64,000 nucleotides of DNA from Allosphingosinicella vermicomposti (GTDB taxonomy: Bacteria > Pseudomonadota > Alphaproteobacteria > Sphingomonadales > Sphingomonadaceae). Positions 16,918 through 24,392 of the stretch are shown piece by piece; within the stretch, counting starts at the first letter, position 1, and each line of letters starts with the position of its first letter. The position numbers and the translations under genes are program-made. Below the pieces are notes generated by a model. It searched no databases. It saw only the letters and a program-made list of their open reading frames with translations, and was not told the origin of the DNA. The DNA is taken from assembly GCF_003012815.1 (NCBI RefSeq), contig NZ_PXYJ01000002.1, forward strand, positions 1 to 64,000. Direction: 5' to 3'.

Positions 16918-17424
16918 ATGCGCCGCGCCCTTCTCGCCTTTGCCAGCCTAACAGCTCTCGCTGCGTGCGACGGCGCACCGGAAGCCAATGTTTCCGCAAA
17001 CGAGATTGGAACCGAGCATGGAACCGCCGCAGAGGCCCCCGCCGGTATCTCCAATGCTACCGTCCGCCTCCCCGCCGTCGCTGGCCGCCCGGGCGCCGCT
17101 TACTTCACCTTCCGCAATGAGGGCGAAGCGCGCGTCCTGACATCGGTGTCATCGGACAAGGCCGAGCGCGCCGAAATCCACGAAAGCAAGATGGAGGACG
17201 GCGTCATGCGCATGGGGAAGCTCGAAAGTCTCGCCATCCCCGCCGGCGAAACCGTGACGCTCGCGTCGGGCGGCACCCACATCATGCTCTTCGGCCTCGA
17301 CCCCGCCCTGAAGGCTGGCGATACGGTGGCGCTCGACCTCAAGTTCGAAGACGGCACCGCAATGCGCGCCGAAGCTAAAGCGCAGACCGTCGCGGGCGAT
17401 GCGGGCAGCCATAATGTTCATTAA
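16918..17424 (+). CDS. PCu(A)C-type periplasmic copper chaperone lipoprotein
   Basis: 168 residues with a lipobox (LTALAAC, Cys about 17) and a single PCu(A)C domain. The copper-ligand pattern is present: His and Met in IHESKMEDGVMRMGKL and THIMLFGL later, the H(M)x10Mx21HxM signature. Members carry Cu(I) to cytochrome oxidase CuA sites or help copper resistance. No Sco or oxidase gene is adjacent. The strong AGGAGA before 16918 decides the start; the longer open frame begins inside the dnaK promoter region. The His at the C-terminal end (GSHNVH) may add metal affinity. Confidence 0.85.
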   Translation: MRRALLAFASLTALAACDGAPEANVSANEIGTEHGTAAEAPAGISNATVRLPAVAGRPGAAYFTFRNEGEARVLTSVSSDKAERAEIHESKMEDGVMRMGKLESLAIPAGETVTLASGGTHIMLFGLDPALKAGDTVALDLKFEDGTAMRAEAKAQTVAGDAGSHNVH

Positions 17425-17433
17425 ATCCTAAAT

Positions 17434-17547
17434 CCCCGTTCGCGCTGAGTAGAGACTGAGCTTGTCGAAGGCTCATATCGAAGCGTTTCCACCAACCCTT
17501 CGATACGCCATTTCGACAAGCTCAATGGCTACTCAGGGCGAACGGGG
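17434..17547. repeat. REPIN-like inverted repeat, family F (CGTTCGCGCTGAGTAG)
   Basis: Long arms CCCCGTTCGCGCTGAGTAG... and ...CTACTCAGGGCGAACGGGG with an inner TTTCGACAAGCTCA match to family A. A second copy is at 38914. It lies between the copper chaperone and the HExxH gene. Confidence 0.85.
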
Positions 17548-17588
17548 TGGGTTGAACTGATTGTAGTCACCGCAGTTTGAGCAGGCAC

Positions 17589-18059
17589 ATGACGTCCCGC
17601 CCCCTCACCCTCGGCGAAATCGCCCTCGCCCGCACCATATTCGGCGACACGATCGACTATACCTGCGTCACCATTCGTCGCCGCAAATGGTTTCCCTTCC
17701 AGCCCCGCAATACGGTGATGGCGCCCTGCGGCCATATCCACATCCACCCGCACAGCGATCTCTGGCAGGACGATTACAGCCTCGCCCCGCTGCCCGCTCA
17801 GGGTCTCTTCATCCACGAAATGACCCATGTCTGGCAGACGCAGCAGCGCGGGCGCTTCTATCTGCCCCTTATGCGTCATCCCTTCTGCCGTTATCGCTAC
17901 ACGCTGCAGCCGGGCTGGCCGCTCACCCGCTACGGCCTCGAACAGCAGGCGGAAATCATCCGCCACGCCTTCCTCCGGCGCCAAGGCTATCCGCTGGCCA
18001 ACGCGCCCACTCTCGGCGAACTGGAGCCGCTGGTCCGATCGGCTTCGCTCCCCGCTTGA
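17589..18059 (+). CDS. Putative zinc-dependent protease-like protein with HExxH motif
   Basis: 156 residues without signal peptide. The central HEMTHVWQTQQRG contains HExxH, the usual zinc and catalytic motif of metallopeptidases, and EQQAEIIRHAF downstream could give the third ligand. Similar short proteins in sphingomonads carry the loose name 'vgr-related', but no T6SS genes are nearby. The ATG at 17589 follows AGCAGG. Substrate and role are unknown. The next gene is 102 bp downstream. Confidence 0.65.
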   Translation: MTSRPLTLGEIALARTIFGDTIDYTCVTIRRRKWFPFQPRNTVMAPCGHIHIHPHSDLWQDDYSLAPLPAQGLFIHEMTHVWQTQQRGRFYLPLMRHPFCRYRYTLQPGWPLTRYGLEQQAEIIRHAFLRRQGYPLANAPTLGELEPLVRSASLPA

Positions 18060-18161
18060 AACAACGCGATTTCCCGCCCACTTTATCGATGCGGACCGGG
18101 CCCCTCTGGCAGCCATGGTGGCTGTGATGTCGGACCGTTTTGACCTGCAAAGGAGCCCGTC

Positions 18162-18464
18162 ATGACGAATGCCGCCGTTGGAATGCCCTGCCCCGTCTGC
18201 AAGATCCCGCTGGTGATGAGTGAGCGCCAGGGCGTCGAGATCGACTATTGCCCGCAGTGCCGGGGCGTCTGGCTCGACCGGGGCGAGCTCGACAAGATCC
18301 TGGAACGCAGCCAGCAGGATGCGCCCCCCGCCGCTCCCGTCCCTCCGCAGGCCCCGCCGCAGCCCGTTTATCAACAGCCTTATGGTTATGGCCACGGCCA
18401 CCAGGGTCATCACGGCCATTACAAAAAGCGTCGCAAATCCTTCCTGGAAGAATTGTTCGACTAA
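18162..18464 (+). CDS. Zinc-ribbon (zf-TFIIB type) small protein
   Basis: 100 residues. The N-terminal half is a two-CxxC zinc ribbon, MPCPVCKIPLVM...IDYCPQCRGVWLDRGELDKI, with the WLDxGEL ending typical of the zf-TFIIB domain family. The second half is a Pro-rich then Gly/His/Tyr-rich linker (YGYGHGHQGHHGHY) and a basic end KKRRKSFLEELFD. The linker may bind metal through its histidines. Function unknown. RBS AAAGGAG is well placed. Confidence 0.8.
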   Translation: MTNAAVGMPCPVCKIPLVMSERQGVEIDYCPQCRGVWLDRGELDKILERSQQDAPPAAPVPPQAPPQPVYQQPYGYGHGHQGHHGHYKKRRKSFLEELFD

Positions 18465-18474
18465 ATGCCTCGTC

Positions 18475-18556
18475 CGTCACCCCGGCGAAAGCCGGGGTCT
18501 CAGGCCGGAAAAGGCGCCTCTCTCGTCACGAGATTCCGGCTTGCGCCGGAATGACG
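18475..18556. repeat. REPIN-like inverted repeat, family B
   Basis: CGTCACCCCGGCGAAAGCCG and CCGGCTTGCGCCGGAATGACG arms, starting 11 bp after the zinc-ribbon gene stop. Confidence 0.85.
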
Positions 18557-18610
18557 TTGTTTCTCTTTTTCCCCATCGCTTGTTAACCATCAAAGGGTTA
18601 CACTGGCGAA

Positions 18611-19171
18611 ATGGGTACGGTGATCAACTTCGAGGATCGGGCGGTCGCGGCGCTTCAGGCGCGGGTTGCGGCGGCGGAGGAGGCCAATCAGGATCTTATC
18701 GCCTTCGCGCGCGGCCATTCGGGCGCGGTCTCTTCGATCCACGCCGCCGTCCTCGCCGCGATCGAGGCTGAGGGCTTCGATCACCTCATCCATATCGTGA
18801 CACAGGAATGGCCGCACATACTCGGCCTCGACGCAGTGGCCCTCGCCCTTTTCGTGGGCGACAAGGGCATGCGCGCCGATGCCTCAGGCCTGCAATTTGT
18901 CGATCCGCGCATCGTCGAGCATAGCATCGCCGACTTCGACGGTGTCCTGCTGCGCGGCGTCGAGCGCGGCCATCCGCTCTTCGGCCCGGCCTGCGATCTT
19001 GTCCGCGCGGAAGCGCTCATTCCGCTCAATGGCGAAGCGCCGCTGCCGCGCGGCCTCCTCGCGCTCGGCCAGCGCGCCGAGCAGGCGTTCGAGACGCGGC
19101 ATGGTTCGGAACTCCTCGTCTTCCTCGGCCACGTTCTCACCCGCACGATGGGCCGATGGCTGCTGCCCTGA
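18611..19171 (+). CDS. DUF484 family protein
   Basis: 186 residues with a short coiled N-terminus (AALQARVAAAEEANQDL) and a GAF-like body, the DUF484 pattern. In many proteobacteria DUF484 genes lie directly upstream of xerC, as here: the stop overlaps the xerC start by 16 bp, so translation is coupled. No biochemical role is established. No strong Shine-Dalgarno precedes the ATG. Confidence 0.8.
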   Translation: MGTVINFEDRAVAALQARVAAAEEANQDLIAFARGHSGAVSSIHAAVLAAIEAEGFDHLIHIVTQEWPHILGLDAVALALFVGDKGMRADASGLQFVDPRIVEHSIADFDGVLLRGVERGHPLFGPACDLVRAEALIPLNGEAPLPRGLLALGQRAEQAFETRHGSELLVFLGHVLTRTMGRWLLP

Positions 19172-20079
19172 CGGATCACCCCGCCAGCGCCCTCGCCGCG
19201 CGCTGGCACGACCACCTCTCCCAGGACCGCCGCCGTTCGGAACATACCGTGCGTGCCTATGTCGCGACCGCCCACCGGCTGATCGCATTCCTCGGCACGC
19301 ACCTCGGCCAGGCGGTGGACGGCGCCGCTTTGACCGCGCTCCAGCCCGCCGATCTTCGCGCCTTCCTTGGCCATCGCCGTATGGCGGGGCTCGGCAATGC
19401 TTCGGCCGCGCGGGAATTGTCGGCGATCCGGGGCTTTCTCTCCTATGTCGCCGAACAGCAGGGGCTGCCGGTCGCACTCCCCCGGCTCAAAGGCCCGAAA
19501 AGGCCGCGCAGCGTTCCGCGTCCCGTTTCTCCTGACGAAGCGGTCGCCTTGGCGGAGGAAGCGGCGGAGGAAGGCTCCGAAGACTGGATCGCCGCGCGCA
19601 ACCTTGCCGTTCTCCTTCTGCTTTATGGTTCGGGCCTGCGCGTCGCGGAGGCGTTGGGCCTGACGGGCGCCGTGTTGCCCTTAAGCGAAACACTGACCGT
19701 CACGGGAAAGCGCAACAAGACGCGCATCGTGCCGCTCCTCCCGCCCGTGCGCGCGGCGATCGAGGATTATCTCGCCCTCTGCTCCTATCCGGCGGCAAAG
19801 GATCAGCCTCTCTTTCGCGGCGCACGCGGCGGGCCCCTGCATGGCGAGATCGTCCGCCGCGCCGTCCGCGCGGCCCGCATGCGTCTCGGCCTGTCCGATC
19901 GGACCACGCCGCACGCTTTGCGCCACAGCTTCGCCACCCATCTTTTGGGCAGAGGCGCTGACCTCCGCTCGCTTCAGGAATTGCTCGGCCATGCGAGCCT
20001 GTCATCGACGCAAATTTACACCGCCGTCGATGCCGCCCATCTGCTGGACGTCTACCGCAACGCCCACCCGCGCGCCTGA
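19156..20079 (+). CDS. xerC: Tyrosine recombinase XerC
   Basis: Acts with XerD at dif to resolve chromosome dimers. The 307-residue protein has an N-terminal SAM-like core-binding domain (RSEHTVRAYVATAHRLIAFL) and a catalytic domain with Arg in GSGLRVAEAL, Lys in TGKRNKTR, HALRHSFATHLL (HxxR), LLGHASL and nucleophile Tyr288 in STQIYTAVD. The DUF484 pairing favours XerC over XerD or a phage integrase. Its stop abuts the convergent dedA-family stop with no spacer. Confidence 0.93.
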   Translation: MAAALTDHPASALAARWHDHLSQDRRRSEHTVRAYVATAHRLIAFLGTHLGQAVDGAALTALQPADLRAFLGHRRMAGLGNASAARELSAIRGFLSYVAEQQGLPVALPRLKGPKRPRSVPRPVSPDEAVALAEEAAEEGSEDWIAARNLAVLLLLYGSGLRVAEALGLTGAVLPLSETLTVTGKRNKTRIVPLLPPVRAAIEDYLALCSYPAAKDQPLFRGARGGPLHGEIVRRAVRAARMRLGLSDRTTPHALRHSFATHLLGRGADLRSLQELLGHASLSSTQIYTAVDAAHLLDVYRNAHPRA

Positions 20080-20703
20080 TCAGTCGGCAGGCTGGTCCTC
20101 GGCCGGGTGCCGCTTCCGCCACGTCAGCTGGCGCCACACATAGGCAAGAACGATCAGGCCGATTACCGCCGTCGAGAGCGGCCCGATAATGCTCTCGATC
20201 GCACCGAATTGCCGTCCCAGAGCGTAGCCAGCGACGGCCAGGGCGGAGCTCCACCCCGCCGTGCCGACGCTCGACCAGAACAGAAAGCTCTTGAGGCGCA
20301 TGTGGAGGAGGCCTGCCGGGATCGATACGACGGAGCGGACCGTGGGGAGAAGGCGCCCTACCCCGACGATCACCGATCCGAAGCGGCCGAAGAGCTTCTC
20401 GGCCTTCACCACATCATACCAATCGAGGGTTAGCCAGCGGCCATGCTTTTCGATAAAGGGGCGGAACCGGTCCACCCCGATCACGCGCGCGACGAGATAC
20501 CAGAAGAAATTGCCGAGCATGGCACCGGTCGTGCCGCTCGCAATCACGCCCCAAAGCGTCATCGGCCCGTTAACCGCGGCGACGCCCGCGATCGGCATGA
20601 TCACTTCGGACGGAATGGGCGGGAAGACGGTTTCGAGAAACATGAGAAAGCCGACGCCCAGATAGCCGGTCTGTTCGATCAACTGGATCACCCAATCAGT
20701 CAC
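20080..20703 (-). CDS. DedA family inner-membrane protein
   Basis: 207 residues with DedA hallmarks: FLETVFPPIPSEVIMP near the N-terminus, GxxxGNxxWYxxxR-like GAMLGNFFWYLVAR, and FGRFGSVIVGVGRLLPTVRSVVSIPAG. Several hydrophobic segments include the re-entrant halves expected of the fold. Members are linked to undecaprenyl-phosphate or phospholipid flipping and membrane energetics. The Lys/Arg-rich C-terminus is cytoplasmic by charge. Convergent with xerC. Confidence 0.9.
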   Translation of the reverse strand: MTDWVIQLIEQTGYLGVGFLMFLETVFPPIPSEVIMPIAGVAAVNGPMTLWGVIASGTTGAMLGNFFWYLVARVIGVDRFRPFIEKHGRWLTLDWYDVVKAEKLFGRFGSVIVGVGRLLPTVRSVVSIPAGLLHMRLKSFLFWSSVGTAGWSSALAVAGYALGRQFGAIESIIGPLSTAVIGLIVLAYVWRQLTWRKRHPAEDQPAD

Positions 20704-20731
20704 TTACTCAATTCCCTTATCCGCTGTTCAC

Positions 20732-20812
20732 CGTCACCCCGGCGAAAGCCGGGGTCTCAGGACGGGAAAGGCGCCCTTTCGTCAAGAGATTCCGGCGTCC
20801 GCCGGAATGGCG
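20732..20812. repeat. REPIN-like inverted repeat, family B
   Basis: CGTCACCCCGGCGAAAGCCG and CCGGCGTCCGCCGGAATGGCG arms, between dedA and gshB (both minus strand), ending 10 bp from the gshB stop. Confidence 0.85.
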
Positions 20813-20821
20813 GGGTATTGC

Positions 20822-21766
20822 TTAGCGGACCTTAGCCTCAATCGCATCCCAGATGAGGCTCGGCGTATCCGTCCCGTTGAAGCGGTCGATCGCCACGATC
20901 CCCGTGGGCGAGGTGACATTGATCTCGGTCAGATAGCCCGCGATCACGTCGATACCGACGAACAGCAGCCCGCGTCTTGCCAGTTCCGGCCCCAGCGCAT
21001 CGCAGATTTCCTGCTCGCGCGGCGTCAGGCCTGTCGCTTCCGCTCGCCCACCAGCGGCGAGGTTTGACCGGATTTCCCCTTCGCGCGGCAGTCGGTTGAT
21101 CGCCCCCGTCGGCTTGCCGTCAACCAGCACGATGCGCTTGTCGCCCTTCGACACGTCGGGAAGGAAGGCCTGCACCATGAACGGTTCGCGCCACACCTGC
21201 CCGAATAGCTCAGTCAGCGCGGCAAGATTGGCGTCGTTCCGCCCGACATGGAACACCGCCGACCCGGCATTGCCGTAAAGCGGCTTCACGACCACCTCTC
21301 CATGTTCGGCATGAAAGGCCCGCGCATCCTCCAGCCGCCGCGTGACGAGCGTCGGCGGCATGAACCGGGCATAATCGAGCACGAATAATTTCTCCGGCGC
21401 ATTTCGCACCGAGGCCGGGTCGTTCACCACGAGGGTCTTGTGCTGGATACGCTCGAGGAGGTGCGTCGCGGTGATATAGGCAAGGTCGAAAGGCGGATCC
21501 TGCCGCATCAATACGACGTCGACATCCTCGGCGAGATCGAGCGTCACCAGCTCCCCAGCCGTAAAGTGATCGCCCTCCACGCGCTGCACCGTCACCGGCC
21601 GCGCGGGTGCCGTCACTCGCCCCTCGCGATAGCTGAGATCGCCCGCTTCATAATGGAAAAGCTTATGCCCCCGCGCCTGCGCGCCCAGCATAATCGCAAA
21701 GGTCGAATCCCCCGCAATATTGATGCTTTCCAGCGGATCCATCTGCACGGCAACGCGAAGGGTCAT
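20822..21766 (-). CDS. gshB: Glutathione synthetase
   Basis: ATP-grasp ligase joining gamma-glutamylcysteine and glycine. The 314-residue product starts MTLRVAVQMDPLESINIAGDST and contains VVKPLYGNAGSAVFHV (nucleotide-binding strand), QAFLPDVSKGDKRIVLVDGKP and INVTSPTGIVAID near the end. ATG 21766 is preceded by AAGGA and matches the family start; the longer open frame runs into a repeat. It follows the yraN-rsmI pair on the same strand, a common alphaproteobacterial order. Confidence 0.95.
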   Translation of the reverse strand: MTLRVAVQMDPLESINIAGDSTFAIMLGAQARGHKLFHYEAGDLSYREGRVTAPARPVTVQRVEGDHFTAGELVTLDLAEDVDVVLMRQDPPFDLAYITATHLLERIQHKTLVVNDPASVRNAPEKLFVLDYARFMPPTLVTRRLEDARAFHAEHGEVVVKPLYGNAGSAVFHVGRNDANLAALTELFGQVWREPFMVQAFLPDVSKGDKRIVLVDGKPTGAINRLPREGEIRSNLAAGGRAEATGLTPREQEICDALGPELARRGLLFVGIDVIAGYLTEINVTSPTGIVAIDRFNGTDTPSLIWDAIEAKVR

Positions 21767-21786
21767 GAGGCTATCCTTACCAATCC

Positions 21787-21862
21787 CGTTCGTCTCGAGC
21801 GAAGTCGAGAGGCGCTGGCGCAATGCCGCTATCACGCCCCTCGACTTCGCTCGGGACGAACG
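21787..21862. repeat. REPIN-like inverted repeat, family D (CGTCTCGAGCGAAGTCGAGA)
   Basis: CGTTCGTCTCGAGCGAAGTC and GACTTCGCTCGGGACGAACG arms between yraN and gshB. The other copy is at 54319, between glmU and glmS. Confidence 0.85.
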
Positions 21863-21895
21863 TTTGTGGGTGTCTACGAAGACGGGCGCACTTTG

Positions 21896-22246
21896 TCACC
21901 CGTGCCAGACATTCTCCAAATGCCTTGGCAACCGCCCCGGAACCACGAACACCGCGTCGATCCGCATATCCTCGCCAGGTTTCACAAACCGGGGCGCGAC
22001 CGCCTCGGCCGCCGCTGCGACCCTCTTCAGCCGGTGCCGATCAAGCGCCAGCCCTACGCCATCCGCCGTTCCCCGCGCTTTGACCTCGACGAACGCCACC
22101 ATCCGCCCGCGCCGCACGATGAGGTCGATTTCCCCCACGGGCGTCCGCACCCGTCGCGCGACGATCCGCCAGCCCTTGAGGTGCAGCCATAAAGCGGCAA
22201 GGCTTTCCGCCCGTCGCCCCTGCTTCTCCGCCTCTTTCCGGTTCAT
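21896..22246 (-). CDS. yraN: YraN family (UPF0102) endonuclease-like protein
   Basis: 116 residues. It has the family's restriction-endonuclease-like core, with RVRTPVGEIDLIVRRGRMVAFVEVKAR giving the E-x-D...E-x-K pattern. An in vivo function is not established. It overlaps the rsmI stop by 4 bp (ATGA), as in the conserved rsmI-yraN arrangement. Confidence 0.9.
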   Translation of the reverse strand: MNRKEAEKQGRRAESLAALWLHLKGWRIVARRVRTPVGEIDLIVRRGRMVAFVEVKARGTADGVGLALDRHRLKRVAAAAEAVAPRFVKPGEDMRIDAVFVVPGRLPRHLENVWHG

Positions 22247-23073
22247 TTCAGCTGGAGCGCCCGCTCGTACACGTCCCGCTTCGGCAGCCCCAAGGCCTTC
22301 GAAACCTCCGCCGCCGCGCGCGAGACGGACAGCCGCTCCAACGCGTCCTTCAGTGCCGCATCGAGATCATCGGCGCTGGCCCCTTCCGGTTCACCGGGCG
22401 GGCCCACCACGATCACGATCTCGCCCTTGGGCGGCGCCTCAGAATAGCGGATGGCGAGTTCGGAAAGGGTGCCCGTCACCGTCTCCTCGAACTTCTTCGA
22501 AATCTCGCGCGATACCGCCGCTTCGCGATCACCCAGCCCCGCCGCCATCGCCTCCAGCGCTGCATTAAGCCTTGGCCCGCTCTCGTAGAAAATGAGCGTC
22601 GCCCGAACGCTCCCCACTTCCGCAATGGCCGAAGCCCGCGCCCCAGCCTTGGATGGCAGGAAGCCCATGAACAGAAACCGATCGGTCGGAAGCCCCGCCA
22701 GGGTCAGCGCCGCGATCGCCGCACACGGCCCTGCCACCGTGTACACGGCCCGCCCTGCCGCCCGTGCGTCGCGCACCAGCTTGAAGCCGGGATCGGAGAT
22801 AAGCGGCGTTCCCGCGTCCGACACCAAAGCCACCGCCTCCCCCGCCATCCGCGCGATCAGGTCCGGCCGCACCCTGTCGGCATTGTGATCGTGATAGGGG
22901 GTCATGGACTTACGGACGCCGATATGGGCGAGCAGCTTCGCGGTGACGCGGCTGTCCTCCACCGCGATGACGTCAGCGCGGGTCAGCACGTCTGCAGCAT
23001 GGGGGCTCAAATCGGAAAGATTGCCGATTGGAGTCGCCACGATATAAAGGCCGGGGGCAAGGTTCGCGTTCAT
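22243..23073 (-). CDS. rsmI: 16S rRNA 2'-O-ribose C1402 methyltransferase
   Basis: Tetrapyrrole-methylase-fold enzyme of 276 residues that methylates the ribose of C1402 in the decoding centre. Visible motifs are YIVATPIGNLSDLSPHA, VIAVEDSRVT, SDAGTPLISDPG and KFEETVTGTLSEL. I use the ATG at 23073 (MNANLAPGLYIVATP); the open frame extending to 23232 would cover the start of the divergent lpoA-like gene. Only 15 bp separate the two divergent starts. Confidence 0.94.
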   Translation of the reverse strand: MNANLAPGLYIVATPIGNLSDLSPHAADVLTRADVIAVEDSRVTAKLLAHIGVRKSMTPYHDHNADRVRPDLIARMAGEAVALVSDAGTPLISDPGFKLVRDARAAGRAVYTVAGPCAAIAALTLAGLPTDRFLFMGFLPSKAGARASAIAEVGSVRATLIFYESGPRLNAALEAMAAGLGDREAAVSREISKKFEETVTGTLSELAIRYSEAPPKGEIVIVVGPPGEPEGASADDLDAALKDALERLSVSRAAAEVSKALGLPKRDVYERALQLK

Positions 23074-23088
23074 AAGGTGAGTTTCGTC

Positions 23089-24276
23089 ATGGCAGACCAG
23101 TCCCGCATTCCGCAAGCACGTCGCTCGTTCCTCAAGATTACGGGCGCTGGACTCATCACGCTCGCCATTGCCGCTTGTCAGGTCGTGCCCAAGGGCCCGC
23201 CGCGCCAGCCGGGCGTGCCGCAGCCGGGCCACGAACCCGCCATCAATCTTCCGCCCGAAGAAACGCGCAATCGAGTCGCCGTGCTCGTGCCGCTCACCGG
23301 CGAAAATGCGGGCGTCGGAACCTCCATCGCCAATGCCGCCAATCTCGCGCTTCTCGACACGGGCGGCGAGCGTATCCGCATCACCGTTTACGACACCGCG
23401 AAATCCGGTGCGGCGGCGGCGGCCAATGAGGCGCTCGCGGCGGGCAACGGCCTCATCCTCGGCCCGCTTCTTTCCGAAGACGTGCGCGCCGTCGCGCCCA
23501 TCGCCCGCGCCGCGCGAATTCCCGTCATTTCCTTCTCAAACGATACCGGCATTGCGGGCGACGGCGTGTTCGTGATGGGCTTTACGCCCACCCAGTCGAT
23601 CGACCGGATCGTCGCTCATGCTCGATCCTCAGGCGTCCAGCGCTTCGGCGCGCTCGTTCCGGACGGCGTCTATGGCCAGCGCGCGGGCCAGGCGATGATC
23701 GATGCAGTGAAGACATCCGGCGGCCGCCTCGTCGCCATGGAAAATTTCGACCGCACTCCGGCCTCGCTCCGCTCCGCCATCACCCGCCTCAACGGCAAGG
23801 GGCAATATGATGCGGTGCTGATCGCCGACGGCGGCCGCATCGCCGTCGCCGCCGCGCCGCTCATCAAGAACGGCCCGTCCAAGGCCGCGCGCCTGCTCGG
23901 CACCGAACTCTGGTCGACCGATCGCGAGCTTGGCAAGACACCCACCCTGCGCGGCGCCTGGTTCGCGGCGCCTTCGGACACACTCTTCAACCAGCTCATC
24001 ACTCGCTACCGCGCGCGCTACCACAAAACGCCCTACCGCCTCGCGAGCCTGGGCTATGACGCGGTGCTGCTGACGGTGCGGATCGCGGGCGATTGGGACT
24101 TGGGCCGCCCCTTCCCCGCCCGCGCGATCCTGTCCGACGAAGGCTTCACCGGCGTCGACGGCGCCTTCCGCTTCAAGAGCGACGGCACCGCGCAGCGGAT
24201 GCTGGCCGTGCAGGAAGTGACGGCGACGGGGACGAATGTGGTGTCAGCCGCGCCCAAGGGCTTTGGAAGGGACTAA
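23089..24276 (+). CDS. LpoA-like penicillin-binding protein activator lipoprotein
   Basis: 395 residues with a dual export signal: twin-arginine RRSFLK and a lipobox ITLAIAAC. The mature part is a periplasmic-binding-protein fold like the C-terminal domain of LpoA (NRVAVLVPLTGENAGVGTSIANAANLA, LGPLLSEDVRAVAPIARAARIPVISFSND). LpoA stimulates PBP1a in enterobacteria, where lpoA is also divergent from rsmI and beside yraN. A peptidoglycan role here rests on that synteny. RBS AAGGTGAG supports the ATG at 23089. It lacks the TPR domain of E. coli LpoA. Confidence 0.83.
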   Translation: MADQSRIPQARRSFLKITGAGLITLAIAACQVVPKGPPRQPGVPQPGHEPAINLPPEETRNRVAVLVPLTGENAGVGTSIANAANLALLDTGGERIRITVYDTAKSGAAAAANEALAAGNGLILGPLLSEDVRAVAPIARAARIPVISFSNDTGIAGDGVFVMGFTPTQSIDRIVAHARSSGVQRFGALVPDGVYGQRAGQAMIDAVKTSGGRLVAMENFDRTPASLRSAITRLNGKGQYDAVLIADGGRIAVAAAPLIKNGPSKAARLLGTELWSTDRELGKTPTLRGAWFAAPSDTLFNQLITRYRARYHKTPYRLASLGYDAVLLTVRIAGDWDLGRPFPARAILSDEGFTGVDGAFRFKSDGTAQRMLAVQEVTATGTNVVSAAPKGFGRD

Positions 24277-24310
24277 TCCCGCTTCCCCAAAGAAATGAAC
24301 TGCCCCGACC

Positions 24311-24386
24311 CCGCTAGGGCTGAGCCCGTCGAAGCCCGTGTGAATCGTGCGTTGCACACGCCCTTCGACAAGCTCAGGGCTAGCGG
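24311..24386. repeat. REPIN-like inverted repeat, family A
   Basis: CCGCTAGGGCTGAGCCCGTC and GACAAGCTCAGGGCTAGCGG arms between the convergent lpoA-like gene and hemW, ending 6 bp from the hemW stop. Confidence 0.85.
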
Positions 24387-24392
24387 TGGTAA

